From NCBI GenBank assembly GCA_016868585.1, contig VGGR01000007.1, positions 1 to 64,000 on the forward strand: a stretch of 64,000 nucleotides of DNA, in the 5' to 3' direction. This DNA is from Bacteroidota bacterium (lineage in GTDB: Bacteria; Bacteroidota; Bacteroidia; Chitinophagales; Chitinophagaceae). Under the pieces are notes generated by a model. That model was not told where the DNA came from. It saw only the letters and a list, made by a program, of their open reading frames with translations, and did no database searches. The position numbers and the translations under genes were made by a program. Positions 6,589 through 16,268 of the stretch are shown piece by piece (position 1 is the first letter of the stretch; each line of letters starts with the position of its first letter).

Positions 6589-9351
6589 ATGTCAGCATTA
6601 AAACTTCCTCGATTACTGGCAGCGGCCAAAGAGTTCAATATTGGACAAGAAACCCTCATTGATTTTTTGGTAGGAAAGGGTTTTGCCAAGGACGAGCTGA
6701 AGCCAACCTCCAAACTATCGGAGGATATGTACCTTTCGCTCCAACAGGAATTCCAGAGCGACAAGGCCGCTAAAATGAAGAGTGACCAACTGGAACTTCC
6801 TAAAACGGCACTGGGCGATGTGCGTAAGAAAAAAGAGGACGAGGAAATTTCATTTAAGTCTGGAAAAATTGCCAAGAAAAAAGAGGAGCCTGCCCCAGCT
6901 CCGGAAAAGGAAGAGGAAGGGAAAGAGGAGGATGGGGAAGAAGCGTCTATAGTTGAAGGCCCAAAAGTGGTAAAGAAGATTGATCTGGATGCTATTGATT
7001 CGTCGGTTAGACCTAAGAAAAGAGCAAAAGCCAAAAAAGAAGAACCTGCGGCCGTAGCTGAAAAGCCTGCAAAAAAGAAAAAGGAAGCAGCGGCAGCACC
7101 AACAAAACAAGAAACTACACCAGCAGCTGTTGAACCTGTAAAACCTGTTGAAGTAGCTCCGCCAACAATCGAAAATATTGAGGTAGCTAAACTGTCGGGT
7201 CCAATAATTCTTGGGAAAATTGAACTTCCGGTCAACAATAATACACGTCCTGTACGAGAAGAAAAAAGGCCACGCAAACGTATTCCCATCACCAAAAAGG
7301 ATGGAACGCATCGGGAAGTATTTATCAATAAAGACGATAACAACAGAACTGATGGTGGTTTTAACAGAGGTCGTGCGGGTAGTCAGCGTCCGCCGCAACA
7401 ACGTGGTAATGTTCGCCGGGAAGACAAACTGATTGACGAAAAAGAAATTCAACGTAAGATCCAGGAAACACAAGCCAAGCTGGCGGGTGGTACGGGGAAA
7501 GGTAAGGGGGTAAAAACAAAACTTCGTCGTGCCAAACGTGAGGAAATGGCGGAATCCATGGGCGAAGAAACAACAGATAATAAGTTACAATTAACAGAGT
7601 TTATCAGTGTGAGTGAATTAGCGAGTTTGATGGATGTAAACTTTGCGGATGTGATCAGCAAGTGTATGAGTTTGGGGATCATGGTATCGATTAATCAGCG
7701 CTTAGATGCTGAAGTAATTGAACTGGTTGCCAGTGAATTTGGCTTTGTGGTGGAATTCATTGATATGGAAAAACAGGTGGAGATGGAAGAGGAAGGAGAA
7801 GAGGAGGATGGGGAAGAAGAGTTAAAACATCGTTCTCCCATTGTTACTATCATGGGTCACGTTGACCATGGTAAAACTTCCTTACTTGACCATATCCGTA
7901 ATGCCAACGTGGTAGCTGGTGAGGCTGGTGGAATTACCCAGCACATTGGCGCCTATTGTGTGGAGATATCAGGGGGAAAAGAAATTACTTTCTTGGATAC
8001 ACCCGGTCACGAAGCGTTTACTGCCATGCGTGCTCGTGGTGCTAAGGTTACGGATATTGCTGTAATTGTAGTAGCAGCAGACGATGCCATCATGCCTCAA
8101 ACGCGTGAAGCCATCAGCCACGCGCAAGCGGCGGGGGTGCCTATGATCTTTGCGGTCAATAAGATCGATAAGGATGGGGCTAATCCGCAAAAAATATATG
8201 AGCAATTATCGCAGATGAATATTTTAGTAGAGGAATGGGGTGGTAAGTTTCAGAGTCAGGAAATTTCTGCTAAAAAAGGACTGAACATCGATAAATTATT
8301 GGAGAAGATTTTGCTCGAAGCGGAGATGCTTGATCTCAAAGCTAATCCGGATCGTGGCGCGATGGGTACCATCATTGAAGCTTCTCTGGATAAGGGTCGC
8401 GGATTTGTGGCAACACTATTGGTGGAAAACGGAACCTTGCGCCCAGGAGATCTGGTAGTGAGTGGTCAATATTACGGCAGGGTGAAGGCCATGTTCAATG
8501 AGCGGAATAAAAAAGAAAAAGAGGCAGGTCCTTCAGCACCGGCTTTGATATTGGGATTGAATGGTGCACCGCAGGCCGGTGAAAAGTTCAAAGTGTATGA
8601 AGATGAGTCGGAGGCAAAAGAGATTGCTAATCGTCGGGCACAAATTTTACGTGAACAAGGTATTCGTACCAAGAAACATATTACCCTTGATGAGATTGGT
8701 CGTCGATTGGCATTGGGAAGCTTCAAGGAGCTGAATGTAATTATCAAAGGTGATGTGGATGGTTCCGTAGAGGCCTTAAGCGACTCTTTACAGAAACTTT
8801 CTACCGATGAAATTATCGTGAAGGTGATCCACAAAGGAGTGGGTCAAATCAACGAAAGCGATATTGTGTTGGCCGAAGCATCGGATGCGATTGTTATTGC
8901 ATTTAACGTTCGTCCTTCACTTCAGGCTACTAAACTGGCAGAGAATGCGGGTATTGAGATCAAGATGTACTCCATTATCTATAATGCCATTGAAGAAGTC
9001 AAGAGTGCCATGGAGGGGATGCTGGAGCCAAAAACACAGGAGAAGATTGTGGCCAATGTGGAAATTCGTGAAGTGTTCAAATTTGATAAAGCTACCGTGG
9101 CAGGTTGTGCTGTACGCGATGGTAAAATCAAACGGGACTCTAAGATTCGTTTGATTCGGGATGGCATTGTGGTGTATCCTACCGCAGAAGGGGTGGTGGC
9201 CGAGCTGGCATCCTTGAAACGGTTTAAAGATGATGCCAAAGAAGTGGTATCCGGTATGGAGTGCGGGTTGACGATTAAAAACTTTACGGATATCAAAGTG
9301 GGGGATGTGGTTGAGGCATATGAATTGGAGGAAGTAAAGAGAACGCTCTAA
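6589..9351 (+). CDS. infB: Translation initiation factor IF-2
   Basis: This 920-residue IF-2 has an N-terminal IF2_N motif (about 1-55). A long Lys/Glu/Ala/Pro-rich disordered stretch follows (about 60-270), then a second IF2_N-like segment (about 335-385) and the G domain with [16 protein letters not shown] and NKID. Beta-barrel and C-terminal domains that bind fMet-tRNA complete it. IF-2 delivers initiator tRNA to the 30S subunit and promotes subunit joining. It is the third gene of the rimP-nusA-infB operon, 21 bases after nusA. The low-complexity N-terminus is typical and explains the many spurious reverse-strand ORFs in the track here. Confidence 0.97.
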   Translation: MSALKLPRLLAAAKEFNIGQETLIDFLVGKGFAKDELKPTSKLSEDMYLSLQQEFQSDKAAKMKSDQLELPKTALGDVRKKKEDEEISFKSGKIAKKKEEPAPAPEKEEEGKEEDGEEASIVEGPKVVKKIDLDAIDSSVRPKKRAKAKKEEPAAVAEKPAKKKKEAAAAPTKQETTPAAVEPVKPVEVAPPTIENIEVAKLSGPIILGKIELPVNNNTRPVREEKRPRKRIPITKKDGTHREVFINKDDNNRTDGGFNRGRAGSQRPPQQRGNVRREDKLIDEKEIQRKIQETQAKLAGGTGKGKGVKTKLRRAKREEMAESMGEETTDNKLQLTEFISVSELASLMDVNFADVISKCMSLGIMVSINQRLDAEVIELVASEFGFVVEFIDMEKQVEMEEEGEEEDGEEELKHRSPIVTIMGHVDHGKTSLLDHIRNANVVAGEAGGITQHIGAYCVEISGGKEITFLDTPGHEAFTAMRARGAKVTDIAVIVVAADDAIMPQTREAISHAQAAGVPMIFAVNKIDKDGANPQKIYEQLSQMNILVEEWGGKFQSQEISAKKGLNIDKLLEKILLEAEMLDLKANPDRGAMGTIIEASLDKGRGFVATLLVENGTLRPGDLVVSGQYYGRVKAMFNERNKKEKEAGPSAPALILGLNGAPQAGEKFKVYEDESEAKEIANRRAQILREQGIRTKKHITLDEIGRRLALGSFKELNVIIKGDVDGSVEALSDSLQKLSTDEIIVKVIHKGVGQINESDIVLAEASDAIVIAFNVRPSLQATKLAENAGIEIKMYSIIYNAIEEVKSAMEGMLEPKTQEKIVANVEIREVFKFDKATVAGCAVRDGKIKRDSKIRLIRDGIVVYPTAEGVVAELASLKRFKDDAKEVVSGMECGLTIKNFTDIKVGDVVEAYELEEVKRTL

Positions 9352-9375
9352 CTTTTTGTTAAACTCAAGTTGTTT

Positions 9376-9407
9376 TTGCATACTACTGTAAAGGCCACTT
9401 ACTTTTG
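9376..9407 (+). promoter_or_regulatory. Promoter of the SurA-like gene
   Basis: A -7 box TACTTTTG (9400-9407) matches TAnnTTTG exactly. A TTG at 9376-9378, within TTTTTG, lies 21 bases upstream. The box ends six bases before the ATG at 9414, implying a very short or absent 5' leader. Confidence 0.6.
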
Positions 9408-9413
9408 AGAACT

Positions 9414-10775
9414 ATGTATAGTGTAATTAGAACCTCATTCCTTTTTTCATCGATCTTGATGGTTTTCACCCTCTGTGCACAACCCAAGAAAGTAGTGGCA
9501 GATAAAATAGCGGCTGTGGTGGGCGATCGGATCATTCTGCAATCTGATATAAAGAACTCCGTAGCGGATATGGTACGCCGGGGCGAAAGTTTGCCTCCGA
9601 ATGCCGAATGCATGATCATGGAGCAGGCGGTGGTCTCCAAAGTAATGATGTTACAGGCTGAAAAGGATTCGTTGCCTGTTACCGACGAGGATGTGGAGGC
9701 AGATTTGGATAATCGCATTCGTACGTACATCAACCAGTTTGGCAGTCAAGAGGCAGTGGAAGAGATAGCGGGCAAAACCATTTATCAAATAAAGGATGAT
9801 GCGCGTGAGTCGGTGCGTGAGCAAAAACTGGCTGCCTCCATGCAACGTAAAATTGTGGAGCATGTACGCATCACACCGGTGGAGGTGAAGGCCTGGTTTG
9901 ATAAAATTCCAAAGGATAGTTTGCCTTTTTACGAATCTGAACTAGAAATAGGACAGATTGTAATTTATCCAAAAGCCTCGCGTGATCTGGAGCAATATAT
10001 AGTAGGGGAAATGAACAACTACCGCCGGCAGATCGAATTGAAACTGACCACCTTTGATCAATTAGCCAAGCGTGTTTCTGAAGATCCGGGAAGTAAGGAT
10101 CGCGGAGGTCAGTATCAACTAAATCGTAATGAAAAAACCTGGGACCCCGTATTTCTTTCTACCTCATTCCGATTAAAAGAGGGGGAGGTCTCTCCGCCTG
10201 TTAAATCAAAATTTGGATTTCATATTATCCAAATGGTCCAGCGTAATGGGGATGATGCTATTGTTCGACATATCCTTCGCATACCTCCTGTAACATTGGA
10301 TGAATTGGATCAGGCCAGGCGTAAACTGGATACCGTTCGTTCTAAAATTATTGCCGGAACACTTACTTTCAGCGGGGCAGCTACCAAGTATAGCGATGAG
10401 GAGTCAGCTAAATACACGGGCCCTTACTTGACCAATCGTGATGGTTCAACATTTGTAACTATCGATCAATTGGATAAAGATATGGTCAACTTGCTGGCAA
10501 AGTTGAAAACGGGCGATTACTCAATGCCCGCTGCCTACGAAAATGAACAAGGTAAAAAAGGTGTTCGTATTGTACATCTTAAATCTCGTTCAGTTCCGCA
10601 TCGGATGAACCTGCACGATGATTATAGCAAGATTGCACAATTTGCGCTGGACGAGAAAAAAGCTAAATTGATGGAGAAGTGGATCCTGGATAAATTGGAA
10701 ACCTATTACGTGAACATTGATCCGGCTACGGCCGAAGAGTGCCCCCAGTTGAAAAAATTCTCAGCTGATAATTGA
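9414..10775 (+). CDS. SurA-like periplasmic peptidyl-prolyl isomerase
   Basis: The ATG at 9414 is preferred over the TTG at 9405, giving 453 residues with a signal peptide ending near LCAQ. An N-terminal SurA-type chaperone region (AAVVGDRIILQSDI ...) is followed by a clear parvulin/PPIC domain (RVSEDPGSKDRGGQY ... VKSKFGFHIIQM). A second, more diverged parvulin-like unit begins RHILRIPP. SurA-type proteins escort outer membrane proteins through the periplasm. The gene is followed after 6 bases by purF on the same strand. In Bacteroidota such genes often occur as tandem copies; only one is seen here, and the first parvulin unit looks the better conserved. Confidence 0.88.
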   Translation: MYSVIRTSFLFSSILMVFTLCAQPKKVVADKIAAVVGDRIILQSDIKNSVADMVRRGESLPPNAECMIMEQAVVSKVMMLQAEKDSLPVTDEDVEADLDNRIRTYINQFGSQEAVEEIAGKTIYQIKDDARESVREQKLAASMQRKIVEHVRITPVEVKAWFDKIPKDSLPFYESELEIGQIVIYPKASRDLEQYIVGEMNNYRRQIELKLTTFDQLAKRVSEDPGSKDRGGQYQLNRNEKTWDPVFLSTSFRLKEGEVSPPVKSKFGFHIIQMVQRNGDDAIVRHILRIPPVTLDELDQARRKLDTVRSKIIAGTLTFSGAATKYSDEESAKYTGPYLTNRDGSTFVTIDQLDKDMVNLLAKLKTGDYSMPAAYENEQGKKGVRIVHLKSRSVPHRMNLHDDYSKIAQFALDEKKAKLMEKWILDKLETYYVNIDPATAEECPQLKKFSADN

Positions 10776-10781
10776 TCCTCT

Positions 10782-12629
10782 ATGAGTGACTCAATCAAAC
10801 ATGAATGCGGACTGGCTTTGATTCGTCTGCGTAAATCCTTTTCTTATTATCAGCAACAATACGGCACGTCTCTTTGGGGGTTGAATAAGTTGTACCTCCT
10901 TATGGAAAAGCAGCACAATCGCGGACAGGATGGTGCAGGTGTGGTAGCTGTGAAACTTCACACAGAGCCGGGGTATCCGTTCATGAATCGGATTCGTAGT
11001 AACGCCCCCCAGGCTATTGCTGATATTTTTCATCGCATAGGGGAGCAGATCAATGAATTTGAAAAATACAATCCAGGCGTGCGTAACCATCCTGGATTAT
11101 TAAAAGGGCATATTGATTTCATGGGAGAGATCTTGTTGGGTCATCTCCGGTATGGAACGCAGGGGAAAAATAAGTTGGAGTATTGTCATCCTTTTATCAA
11201 CCGGCACATTATGCCTGCAAGAAATTTGGCGCTGGCCGGAAACTTTAATATTATTAATGCAGAGGAATTATACGCACACATTGGAAAGCAACCAAAGGAG
11301 GATCTTCGTTCCAGTGATTTAGCTGCCTTGCTAGAACTGATCTACCAATTTCTAAATGAGGCGGATGAGAAAGCCCCAGATCAATTGGACATCAAATCGG
11401 TATTGCAGAAAACAATTCCTTTATTGGATGGTGGTTATAATGTAGGTGGTGTAACAGGGAATGGAATTGCATTTGTATTTCGTGATCCTCATGGCATTCG
11501 TCCTTCCTATTATTATATCAACGAGGAAGTAATAGTAGCGGCTTCAGAGCGTGCTGCCATTCGTACTACATTTAATGTTCCGGAGAATCAGGTTCAGGAG
11601 TTAATGCCAGGACAGGGGCTGATTGTGTATGAGGATGGGCGTGTGGCAATTGAACAACTGGTACCGCCTAAGGAAAGAAAGGCCTGTAGTTTTGAACGAA
11701 TATATTTTTCAAGAGGCAGTGACGAAAAAATTTATCGCGAACGTAACCAACTGGGCTTTAGATTGAGCGAGTCCGTATTGGAAGCTATCCAGCATGATTT
11801 GCGCAATACTATCTTTTCCTTTATCCCTAACACTGCTGAAACGGCTTTCTATGGCATGCTCAAAGGAATGGAGCAATACCTTAACCGCATTAAGATAGAA
11901 CGAATATTAAGTTGGGGTAAGGATTTTGATGAAGAGAAGTTGCGGGAGATGATTAACCGCACTATTCGTATCGAAAAGATTGCCATCAAGGATGTAAAAA
12001 TGCGTACGTTCATTACGGAGGATGTGAATCGAAATGAAATGGTACAGCACGTGTACGATATTACCTACGGTACCGTACGCCCGGATGAGGACACTTTGGT
12101 AGTCATTGATGATTCAATTGTACGTGGTACCACACTTAAGGAGAGTATTATTCGAATGTTGGGACGTTTGCGCCCCAAAAAGATCATTGTGGTTTCTTCT
12201 TCTCCACAGATCCGTTATCCGGATTGTTATGGAATTGATATGAGCAAGATGGGTGATTTTATTGCCTTTAACGCGGCGGTTTCTTTGTTGAAAGACGCAG
12301 GGCGAACTGCTTTTCTGCAAGAGTTGATGGATCATTGCCAAAGGATGGAAAAAGAAGGCAGGTTACAAGAGGAAAATGTAGTTCGACAACTCTATAAACA
12401 ATTCACTACTGAACAAATTGCCGCTAAAATTGCTTCGTTAATAACACCGCCTGAATTGAATATTCCGGTGGAAGTGATTTTCCAGCGTATTGAAGACCTG
12501 CACGCTTCTTGTCCTAACAATTTAGGGGATTGGTATTTTACAGGAAATTATCCAACTCCGGGAGGTAATCGGGTTGTCAACAAAGCCTTCATGAATTACA
12601 TGGAAGGGAAAAATGTCAGAGGGTATTAA
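10782..12629 (+). CDS. purF: Amidophosphoribosyltransferase (PurF), long Bacteroidota form
   Basis: A 615-residue class II glutamine amidotransferase fused to a phosphoribosyltransferase, catalysing PRPP + Gln to phosphoribosylamine, the first step of purine synthesis. The nucleophile is Cys9 after a short propeptide MSDSIKHE. RGQDGAG, GHLRYGT and AGNFN form the glutaminase site, and VVIDDSIVRGTTLKESI is the PRPP-binding motif. It is about 100 residues longer than E. coli PurF. The extra sequence lies between the two halves (EAIQHDLRNTIFSFIPN ...) and at the C-terminus, as in other Bacteroidota. The other purine gene here, purD, is 42 kb away, so no pur operon exists in this window. Confidence 0.92.
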   Translation: MSDSIKHECGLALIRLRKSFSYYQQQYGTSLWGLNKLYLLMEKQHNRGQDGAGVVAVKLHTEPGYPFMNRIRSNAPQAIADIFHRIGEQINEFEKYNPGVRNHPGLLKGHIDFMGEILLGHLRYGTQGKNKLEYCHPFINRHIMPARNLALAGNFNIINAEELYAHIGKQPKEDLRSSDLAALLELIYQFLNEADEKAPDQLDIKSVLQKTIPLLDGGYNVGGVTGNGIAFVFRDPHGIRPSYYYINEEVIVAASERAAIRTTFNVPENQVQELMPGQGLIVYEDGRVAIEQLVPPKERKACSFERIYFSRGSDEKIYRERNQLGFRLSESVLEAIQHDLRNTIFSFIPNTAETAFYGMLKGMEQYLNRIKIERILSWGKDFDEEKLREMINRTIRIEKIAIKDVKMRTFITEDVNRNEMVQHVYDITYGTVRPDEDTLVVIDDSIVRGTTLKESIIRMLGRLRPKKIIVVSSSPQIRYPDCYGIDMSKMGDFIAFNAAVSLLKDAGRTAFLQELMDHCQRMEKEGRLQEENVVRQLYKQFTTEQIAAKIASLITPPELNIPVEVIFQRIEDLHASCPNNLGDWYFTGNYPTPGGNRVVNKAFMNYMEGKNVRGY

Positions 12630-12652
12630 AGGGGGTGCCTTTATTTATTTTT
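12628..12652 (+). terminator. Weak intrinsic terminator candidate after purF
   Basis: AAAGG pairs with CCTTT around a GGGTG loop and is followed by ATTTATTTTTTA. It overlaps the purF stop codon and lies between convergent genes, a sensible place for a terminator. The stem is only five base pairs, so the call is weak. Confidence 0.3.
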
Positions 12653-13517
12653 TACTTACCAGGTAAACGCCACTAAATATAAGCAAGGCAGCTACTGCCT
12701 TCTCAACACTGAATTGTTCTGGCAAGAACAAGGTTGCAATGATGGCAGCAAATACGGGTTGTGTATAGATATAACCTCCGGTGATACTTGCTCCCAGGTG
12801 TTTAAGTCCATAGGTAGTGAAGGAGTACGTAAGAAAAGTTCCAAAGAAAATAAGCACTCCCAATGACACTAGTTGAGAAAAAAGGGCTTGTTCCCAATTG
12901 ATGCGCACTACATCGGACCAACAAAAAGGAAGGATAAGTATAAATCCAAATGTAAATACCCAGCGAATCACATGTAAGGGTGGGTAACGTGTCATCAATG
13001 GTTTAGCCAAAATAAAATAGACGGCATAAGAAATGGCGTTTATCAGGATCAGGACATCACCTGTGATGGAAGAAATGCCACTGCCATCTTTTGATAGAAT
13101 TAATAATATGGCACCTGCCATTCCCAGTGTCAATCCGATCCCTTTAAACCAGGTAAAGGATTCCTGCAGCCAAAGTAGTGCAAACAACGTTATTAGCATG
13201 GGCGTGCTAAGCATTAATAAAGCTGCATGAATCGTTGAGGTGAGGGTAAGTCCCTTGATAAATAACATTTGATTGATAACCACACCCGTCAACGCACATC
13301 CTACAAAACGAGGGATATCTTTTTTATCAATCCCGGCATTTCTGCTTGAGAAAACCCACAGTATCCAAAATAATAATAAGGTGATCCCAACTCGAAAAAA
13401 GTTAACACCAAAGACACCGATCAGAGAAGGTGAAATATGTTTTACCAACCCTAGATTGACGGCAAAGAAAAGATTAGTGAGTAATACGGCAATATGTGCT
13501 TTTCGGGTTGCTGACAT
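12645..13517 (-). CDS. DMT-family (EamA) transporter
   Basis: The ATG at 13517 is preferred over the TTG at 13526, giving 290 residues. The protein has ten hydrophobic segments arranged as two EamA repeats of five helices, typical of drug/metabolite exporters (RhaT/YdcZ-like). Basic residues at loop edges, and conserved PxxxxLFALLWLQE-like and LPEQFSVEKA motifs at the end of each repeat, fit the family. Substrates in this family (amino acids, metabolites, sugars) cannot be told from sequence. It lies about 13 bases downstream of a MurG-like glycosyltransferase gene on the same strand and is probably co-transcribed with it. Confidence 0.88.
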   Translation of the reverse strand: MSATRKAHIAVLLTNLFFAVNLGLVKHISPSLIGVFGVNFFRVGITLLLFWILWVFSSRNAGIDKKDIPRFVGCALTGVVINQMLFIKGLTLTSTIHAALLMLSTPMLITLFALLWLQESFTWFKGIGLTLGMAGAILLILSKDGSGISSITGDVLILINAISYAVYFILAKPLMTRYPPLHVIRWVFTFGFILILPFCWSDVVRINWEQALFSQLVSLGVLIFFGTFLTYSFTTYGLKHLGASITGGYIYTQPVFAAIIATLFLPEQFSVEKAVAALLIFSGVYLVSKK

Positions 13518-13530
13518 GGTACGCAAATTA

Positions 13531-14667
13531 CTAGTTGTTTTTCCCTTGTATGGTTTTAAGCCAGGGACCTAAGGTTTGTTGCAAAGTAAGGGAAGGAGGC
13601 GTATAAGGGTGGTAAGAAAAATGTTCCGCCATCACTATGGCGTTTTTTATTGAAAAATGTTTTTGCGCTAATAGAGGAGCCCAACCTTTTTGTTGGCAAT
13701 AGCTAGCTAAATATTCTTGTTCGGGTTGTCCGGGGGTTGGAACACATACCAGCTTTTTTTGCAGTGGCAACAATTCCATCAACGATGTATATCCGCTCCT
13801 GCAAATAATTAGTGATGCTTTTTCAATTTCGGCCAACAAATCCTCGCTATTCAGGTGTTCATGTACACTACCGCTTGATTTACCATAGAGCAACCGGAGC
13901 AAATCGCCGGTGTCACCGGTACTTCCCTGAAAGATTTCCGGCCTGCCTTTTACCAAGGTAAACGAACCTGTATAGTTGGATAAGGAACGAACTATTAATG
14001 CTTCAAAGATCTCTCGCTGTGGTTCGGGCCCCGAGATTAATAAAAGTATATGTGTTGCAGGAGTGCCTGCACTAATACTACGATTGAATCGATTTAGTAT
14101 TCCTGTATATCGGATGGTAGTAGCTGGCAATTGTATGGGATTGGATAATTCTCCGGCTAAGGCCCAGTTACCCTTATGATCAGGCACCCATAGCTCATCA
14201 AATTTTTTGACTAATCGATACACAATCTGTTGTAACAATCGATCTACCCATATTCCTTGACCTGTTTTAATTAGCAACTGATGCGTGATCAATACGGAGG
14301 ATATGCCCGGGTGGTTCAACCCGTATCTGTTATCAGCAATGACCGCATTCAATTTCCATTGCGCTATTTGTGTTGCCAACCATTTTTTTTCGTCCCTGAT
14401 CTGTTTTAACAAGCTTGGCATTTGCCAGAGTAATAGCAGGAGGAGGAGAGCTTTGTTTTGTGAATAGCGCACCTCTGTTCCCGGAGTTTCAACAAAGGGG
14501 AGGTCAGGGAATTCTTGTTGCAACAACTTTCCTGACCTTCCATTGACCCCTATGATAACCTGGCAATTTTGCTCCAATAGCCAGTTGATGATGGGGATAC
14601 AGCGGGTAGCATGTCCCAATCCCCAGTTTAGAGGCGCTACCAGTACGCGAGGCCATGAAGAATTCAA
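13531..14667 (-). CDS. MurG-like (GT28-type) glycosyltransferase
   Basis: A 378-residue GT-B fold protein. The N-terminal motif NWGLGHATRCIPI resembles the acceptor-binding G-x-G-H loop of MurG/MGDG synthases. The C-terminal half carries the nucleotide-sugar site (LIICRSGYTSLMELLPLQKKLVCVPTPGQPEQEYLA) typical of the GT28 C-terminal domain. It has no signal peptide, so it acts at the cytoplasmic face of the membrane. The true murG would lie in the division cluster, so this is a paralogue of unknown acceptor, perhaps a lipid or polyketide-like glycosylation. The start is TTG: an in-frame TAA lies four codons upstream and no ATG precedes the conserved motif. It is co-directional with the DMT transporter. 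Confidence 0.82.
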   Translation of the reverse strand: MNSSWPRVLVAPLNWGLGHATRCIPIINWLLEQNCQVIIGVNGRSGKLLQQEFPDLPFVETPGTEVRYSQNKALLLLLLLWQMPSLLKQIRDEKKWLATQIAQWKLNAVIADNRYGLNHPGISSVLITHQLLIKTGQGIWVDRLLQQIVYRLVKKFDELWVPDHKGNWALAGELSNPIQLPATTIRYTGILNRFNRSISAGTPATHILLLISGPEPQREIFEALIVRSLSNYTGSFTLVKGRPEIFQGSTGDTGDLLRLLYGKSSGSVHEHLNSEDLLAEIEKASLIICRSGYTSLMELLPLQKKLVCVPTPGQPEQEYLASYCQQKGWAPLLAQKHFSIKNAIVMAEHFSYHPYTPPSLTLQQTLGPWLKTIQGKNN

Positions 14668-14683
14668 GAAATTTTATTTAGGA

Positions 14684-14715
14684 TTGGGCAATAAATTGCT
14701 TGTAAAATAGTTTTT
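14684..14715 (+). promoter_or_regulatory. Near-consensus promoter of the 41-residue lipoprotein
   Basis: TTG at 14684-14686 and TAGTTTTT at 14708-14715 (one mismatch to TAnnTTTG) are separated by 21 bases. The ATG lies 18 bases further on. Confidence 0.35.
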
Positions 14716-14733
14716 ATTGAGGACTTTTAAGTT

Positions 14734-14859
14734 ATGAAGCAACTTGTTTTAGGAATCTGTCTGCTGGTTTTGTTGAGCTCACTGAGCGCATGTGCACGCA
14801 ACTACTATTCCAGCAAAGCCTCAAAAAATTGTGGTTGTCCCGGTCAACATGTTCGCTAA
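14734..14859 (+). CDS. 41-residue lipoprotein with C-terminal CGCPG motif
   Basis: Too short for the ORF track. ATG at 14734 to TAA at 14859 encodes a basic start, a hydrophobic core (LVLGICLLVLLSSL) and a lipobox-like LSAC with Cys20. A 21-residue mature part follows, containing paired Tyr and the segment KNCGCPGQHVR. The lipoprotein-signal architecture is explicit and the ending resembles tiny Bacteroidota lipoproteins that end in a Cys-Gly-Cys-Pro-Gly motif; that likeness is from memory and was not searched. It lies alone between the divergent glycosyltransferase and the convergent aminotransferase. A near-consensus promoter is upstream. Function unknown; the CxC pair could bind metal or form a disulfide. 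Confidence 0.65.
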   Translation: MKQLVLGICLLVLLSSLSACARNYYSSKASKNCGCPGQHVR

Positions 14860-14888
14860 GCCCTGACCAAACCATAAAAGTTAATTGC

Positions 14889-16145
14889 TTACCGAAGTTT
14901 TTCAATAGCCTGCTGCAATTTGCACAGGAACACAGGGATCTCTTCTTCTTTACATGTACCTACACTTAATCTGTACCAGGGAGAGTCAGTTCCGGTTCCA
15001 AATGCATAGAAGGGAACTAAGGCAAGACAGGCTTGATCCAACAAATACCTGGTAACGGCCGATTGGGAATCTAAGATTGTATTTTCTGCTGTTCGCTTTC
15101 CTTTTAAATCAATACGGACAGTGAGGTAAATTGCTGCTTCTGGTGCTATGGAGTCCACTGCTAAACCTGCCTCCTTCATTTTTTGAAATCCATTATGAAT
15201 GGAGCGTAATCTTTTCTCAATTTCTGCCTTAAATCCAATCAAGTAAGTATCGATGGCAGCGGTATTGGCTAAAAATCCTGTTAATGCTTTTTGCTCTGCC
15301 ATAGGTGCCCAAGCTCCGACATGGGAAAGAATCATTTTCATTTTTTGGATCAGGCCAGCGGGGCCCATTGACCAACCCACACGTACTCCGGTAGCGGCAA
15401 ACACCTTGCTGATGGCATCAATGAAAACGGTATACTCCTTCATGGCTGGGCAAATAGAAACGGGATCGTGATGCTGAATGGATCCGTAGGTCAGATGCCA
15501 GTACATCTGGTCATACATCACATATAGTTTTTTCTTCAGGGGGCCTCTACGTTTATTTTCCTCCAGCACTAACTCGCATATGGCCGCCAACTCTTCTTTT
15601 GTAAAAGTGGTACCCGTTGGATTCTGTGGTGAACACAACGCGAGTAAACTGGCATCTTGAATATGCGGCCGAATCATATCGGCCGTAGGCATAAAATTGG
15701 TATCGGCTGTGGTTTCAATCAATACGTGTTGGCCCTCTACAAAATGGGAGTAGTGATGATTATTCCAGGAAGGGGCTGCATAAATTATTTTATCGCCTTT
15801 ATCACATATGGCTCTGAACAAAGTGTAGATGAGCGGTCTTCCACCGGAAGCAATCAATATCTCGCTGGTGTTATAAGAGAGGCCTTGTTTTTGTTGGATG
15901 AAAGTAACCAGCTGTTCTCTTAGATCAAGATTTCCTTCAGCCGCAGGATAGTTGGTATGGTGTTGACGATAAGCTTCAATAATTCCTTGCTCCAATGCCG
16001 CAGGTATGGGAAAAATGGAGGGATCAAAATCACCGACGGTAAAATTATAAATATGAGTTCCTTGTTTGATCTTTTCTTTGATCTCAGCGCCTAGTCGGAC
16101 GATCTCGGAGCCAATAAGGGTCTCTGCTAGTTGGGAAAAAAGCAT
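14889..16145 (-). CDS. PLP-dependent aminotransferase, class I/II (AspC-like)
   Basis: A 418-residue fold-type I aminotransferase. YNFTVGDFDPSIFPIP is the N-terminal substrate-gate region. SGGRPLIYTLFRAI and CSPQNPTGT hold cofactor-binding residues, and AISKVFAATGVRVGW contains the PLP lysine (SKVF) and the following Arg. Such enzymes move amino groups between aspartate, aromatic or other amino acids and 2-oxoglutarate, but the substrate is not predictable here. It is transcribed divergently from adk. A one-mismatch -7 box TACATTCG lies 17 bases upstream of its ATG. No biosynthetic partner is adjacent. Confidence 0.88.
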   Translation of the reverse strand: MLFSQLAETLIGSEIVRLGAEIKEKIKQGTHIYNFTVGDFDPSIFPIPAALEQGIIEAYRQHHTNYPAAEGNLDLREQLVTFIQQKQGLSYNTSEILIASGGRPLIYTLFRAICDKGDKIIYAAPSWNNHHYSHFVEGQHVLIETTADTNFMPTADMIRPHIQDASLLALCSPQNPTGTTFTKEELAAICELVLEENKRRGPLKKKLYVMYDQMYWHLTYGSIQHHDPVSICPAMKEYTVFIDAISKVFAATGVRVGWSMGPAGLIQKMKMILSHVGAWAPMAEQKALTGFLANTAAIDTYLIGFKAEIEKRLRSIHNGFQKMKEAGLAVDSIAPEAAIYLTVRIDLKGKRTAENTILDSQSAVTRYLLDQACLALVPFYAFGTGTDSPWYRLSVGTCKEEEIPVFLCKLQQAIEKLR

Positions 16146-16212
16146 CGGTGTTTTTGCTGCTGCGAATGTAGCTTATTTCTTGGGCAGCTTGGGAGTAAAT
16201 TGAAATATTGTT

Positions 16213-16245
16213 TTGATCAAATGCCATACTGCGGGCTTAACTTTG
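16213..16245 (+). promoter_or_regulatory. Promoter of adk
   Basis: An exact -7 box TAACTTTG (16238-16245, followed by C) and a TTG at 16213-16215 (within TTTTG) are separated by 22 bases. The ATG is 23 bases after the box. Confidence 0.55.
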
Positions 16246-16268
16246 CACTTGCTGCAAAACAACTGTTT

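Noticed and set aside
6261-7682. Long reverse-strand ORFs within nusA and infB, up to 255 codons
   Set aside because: They are rich in Ser, Phe and Arg and mirror the Lys/Glu/Ala-rich low-complexity coding sequence on the plus strand; no recognisable domain.
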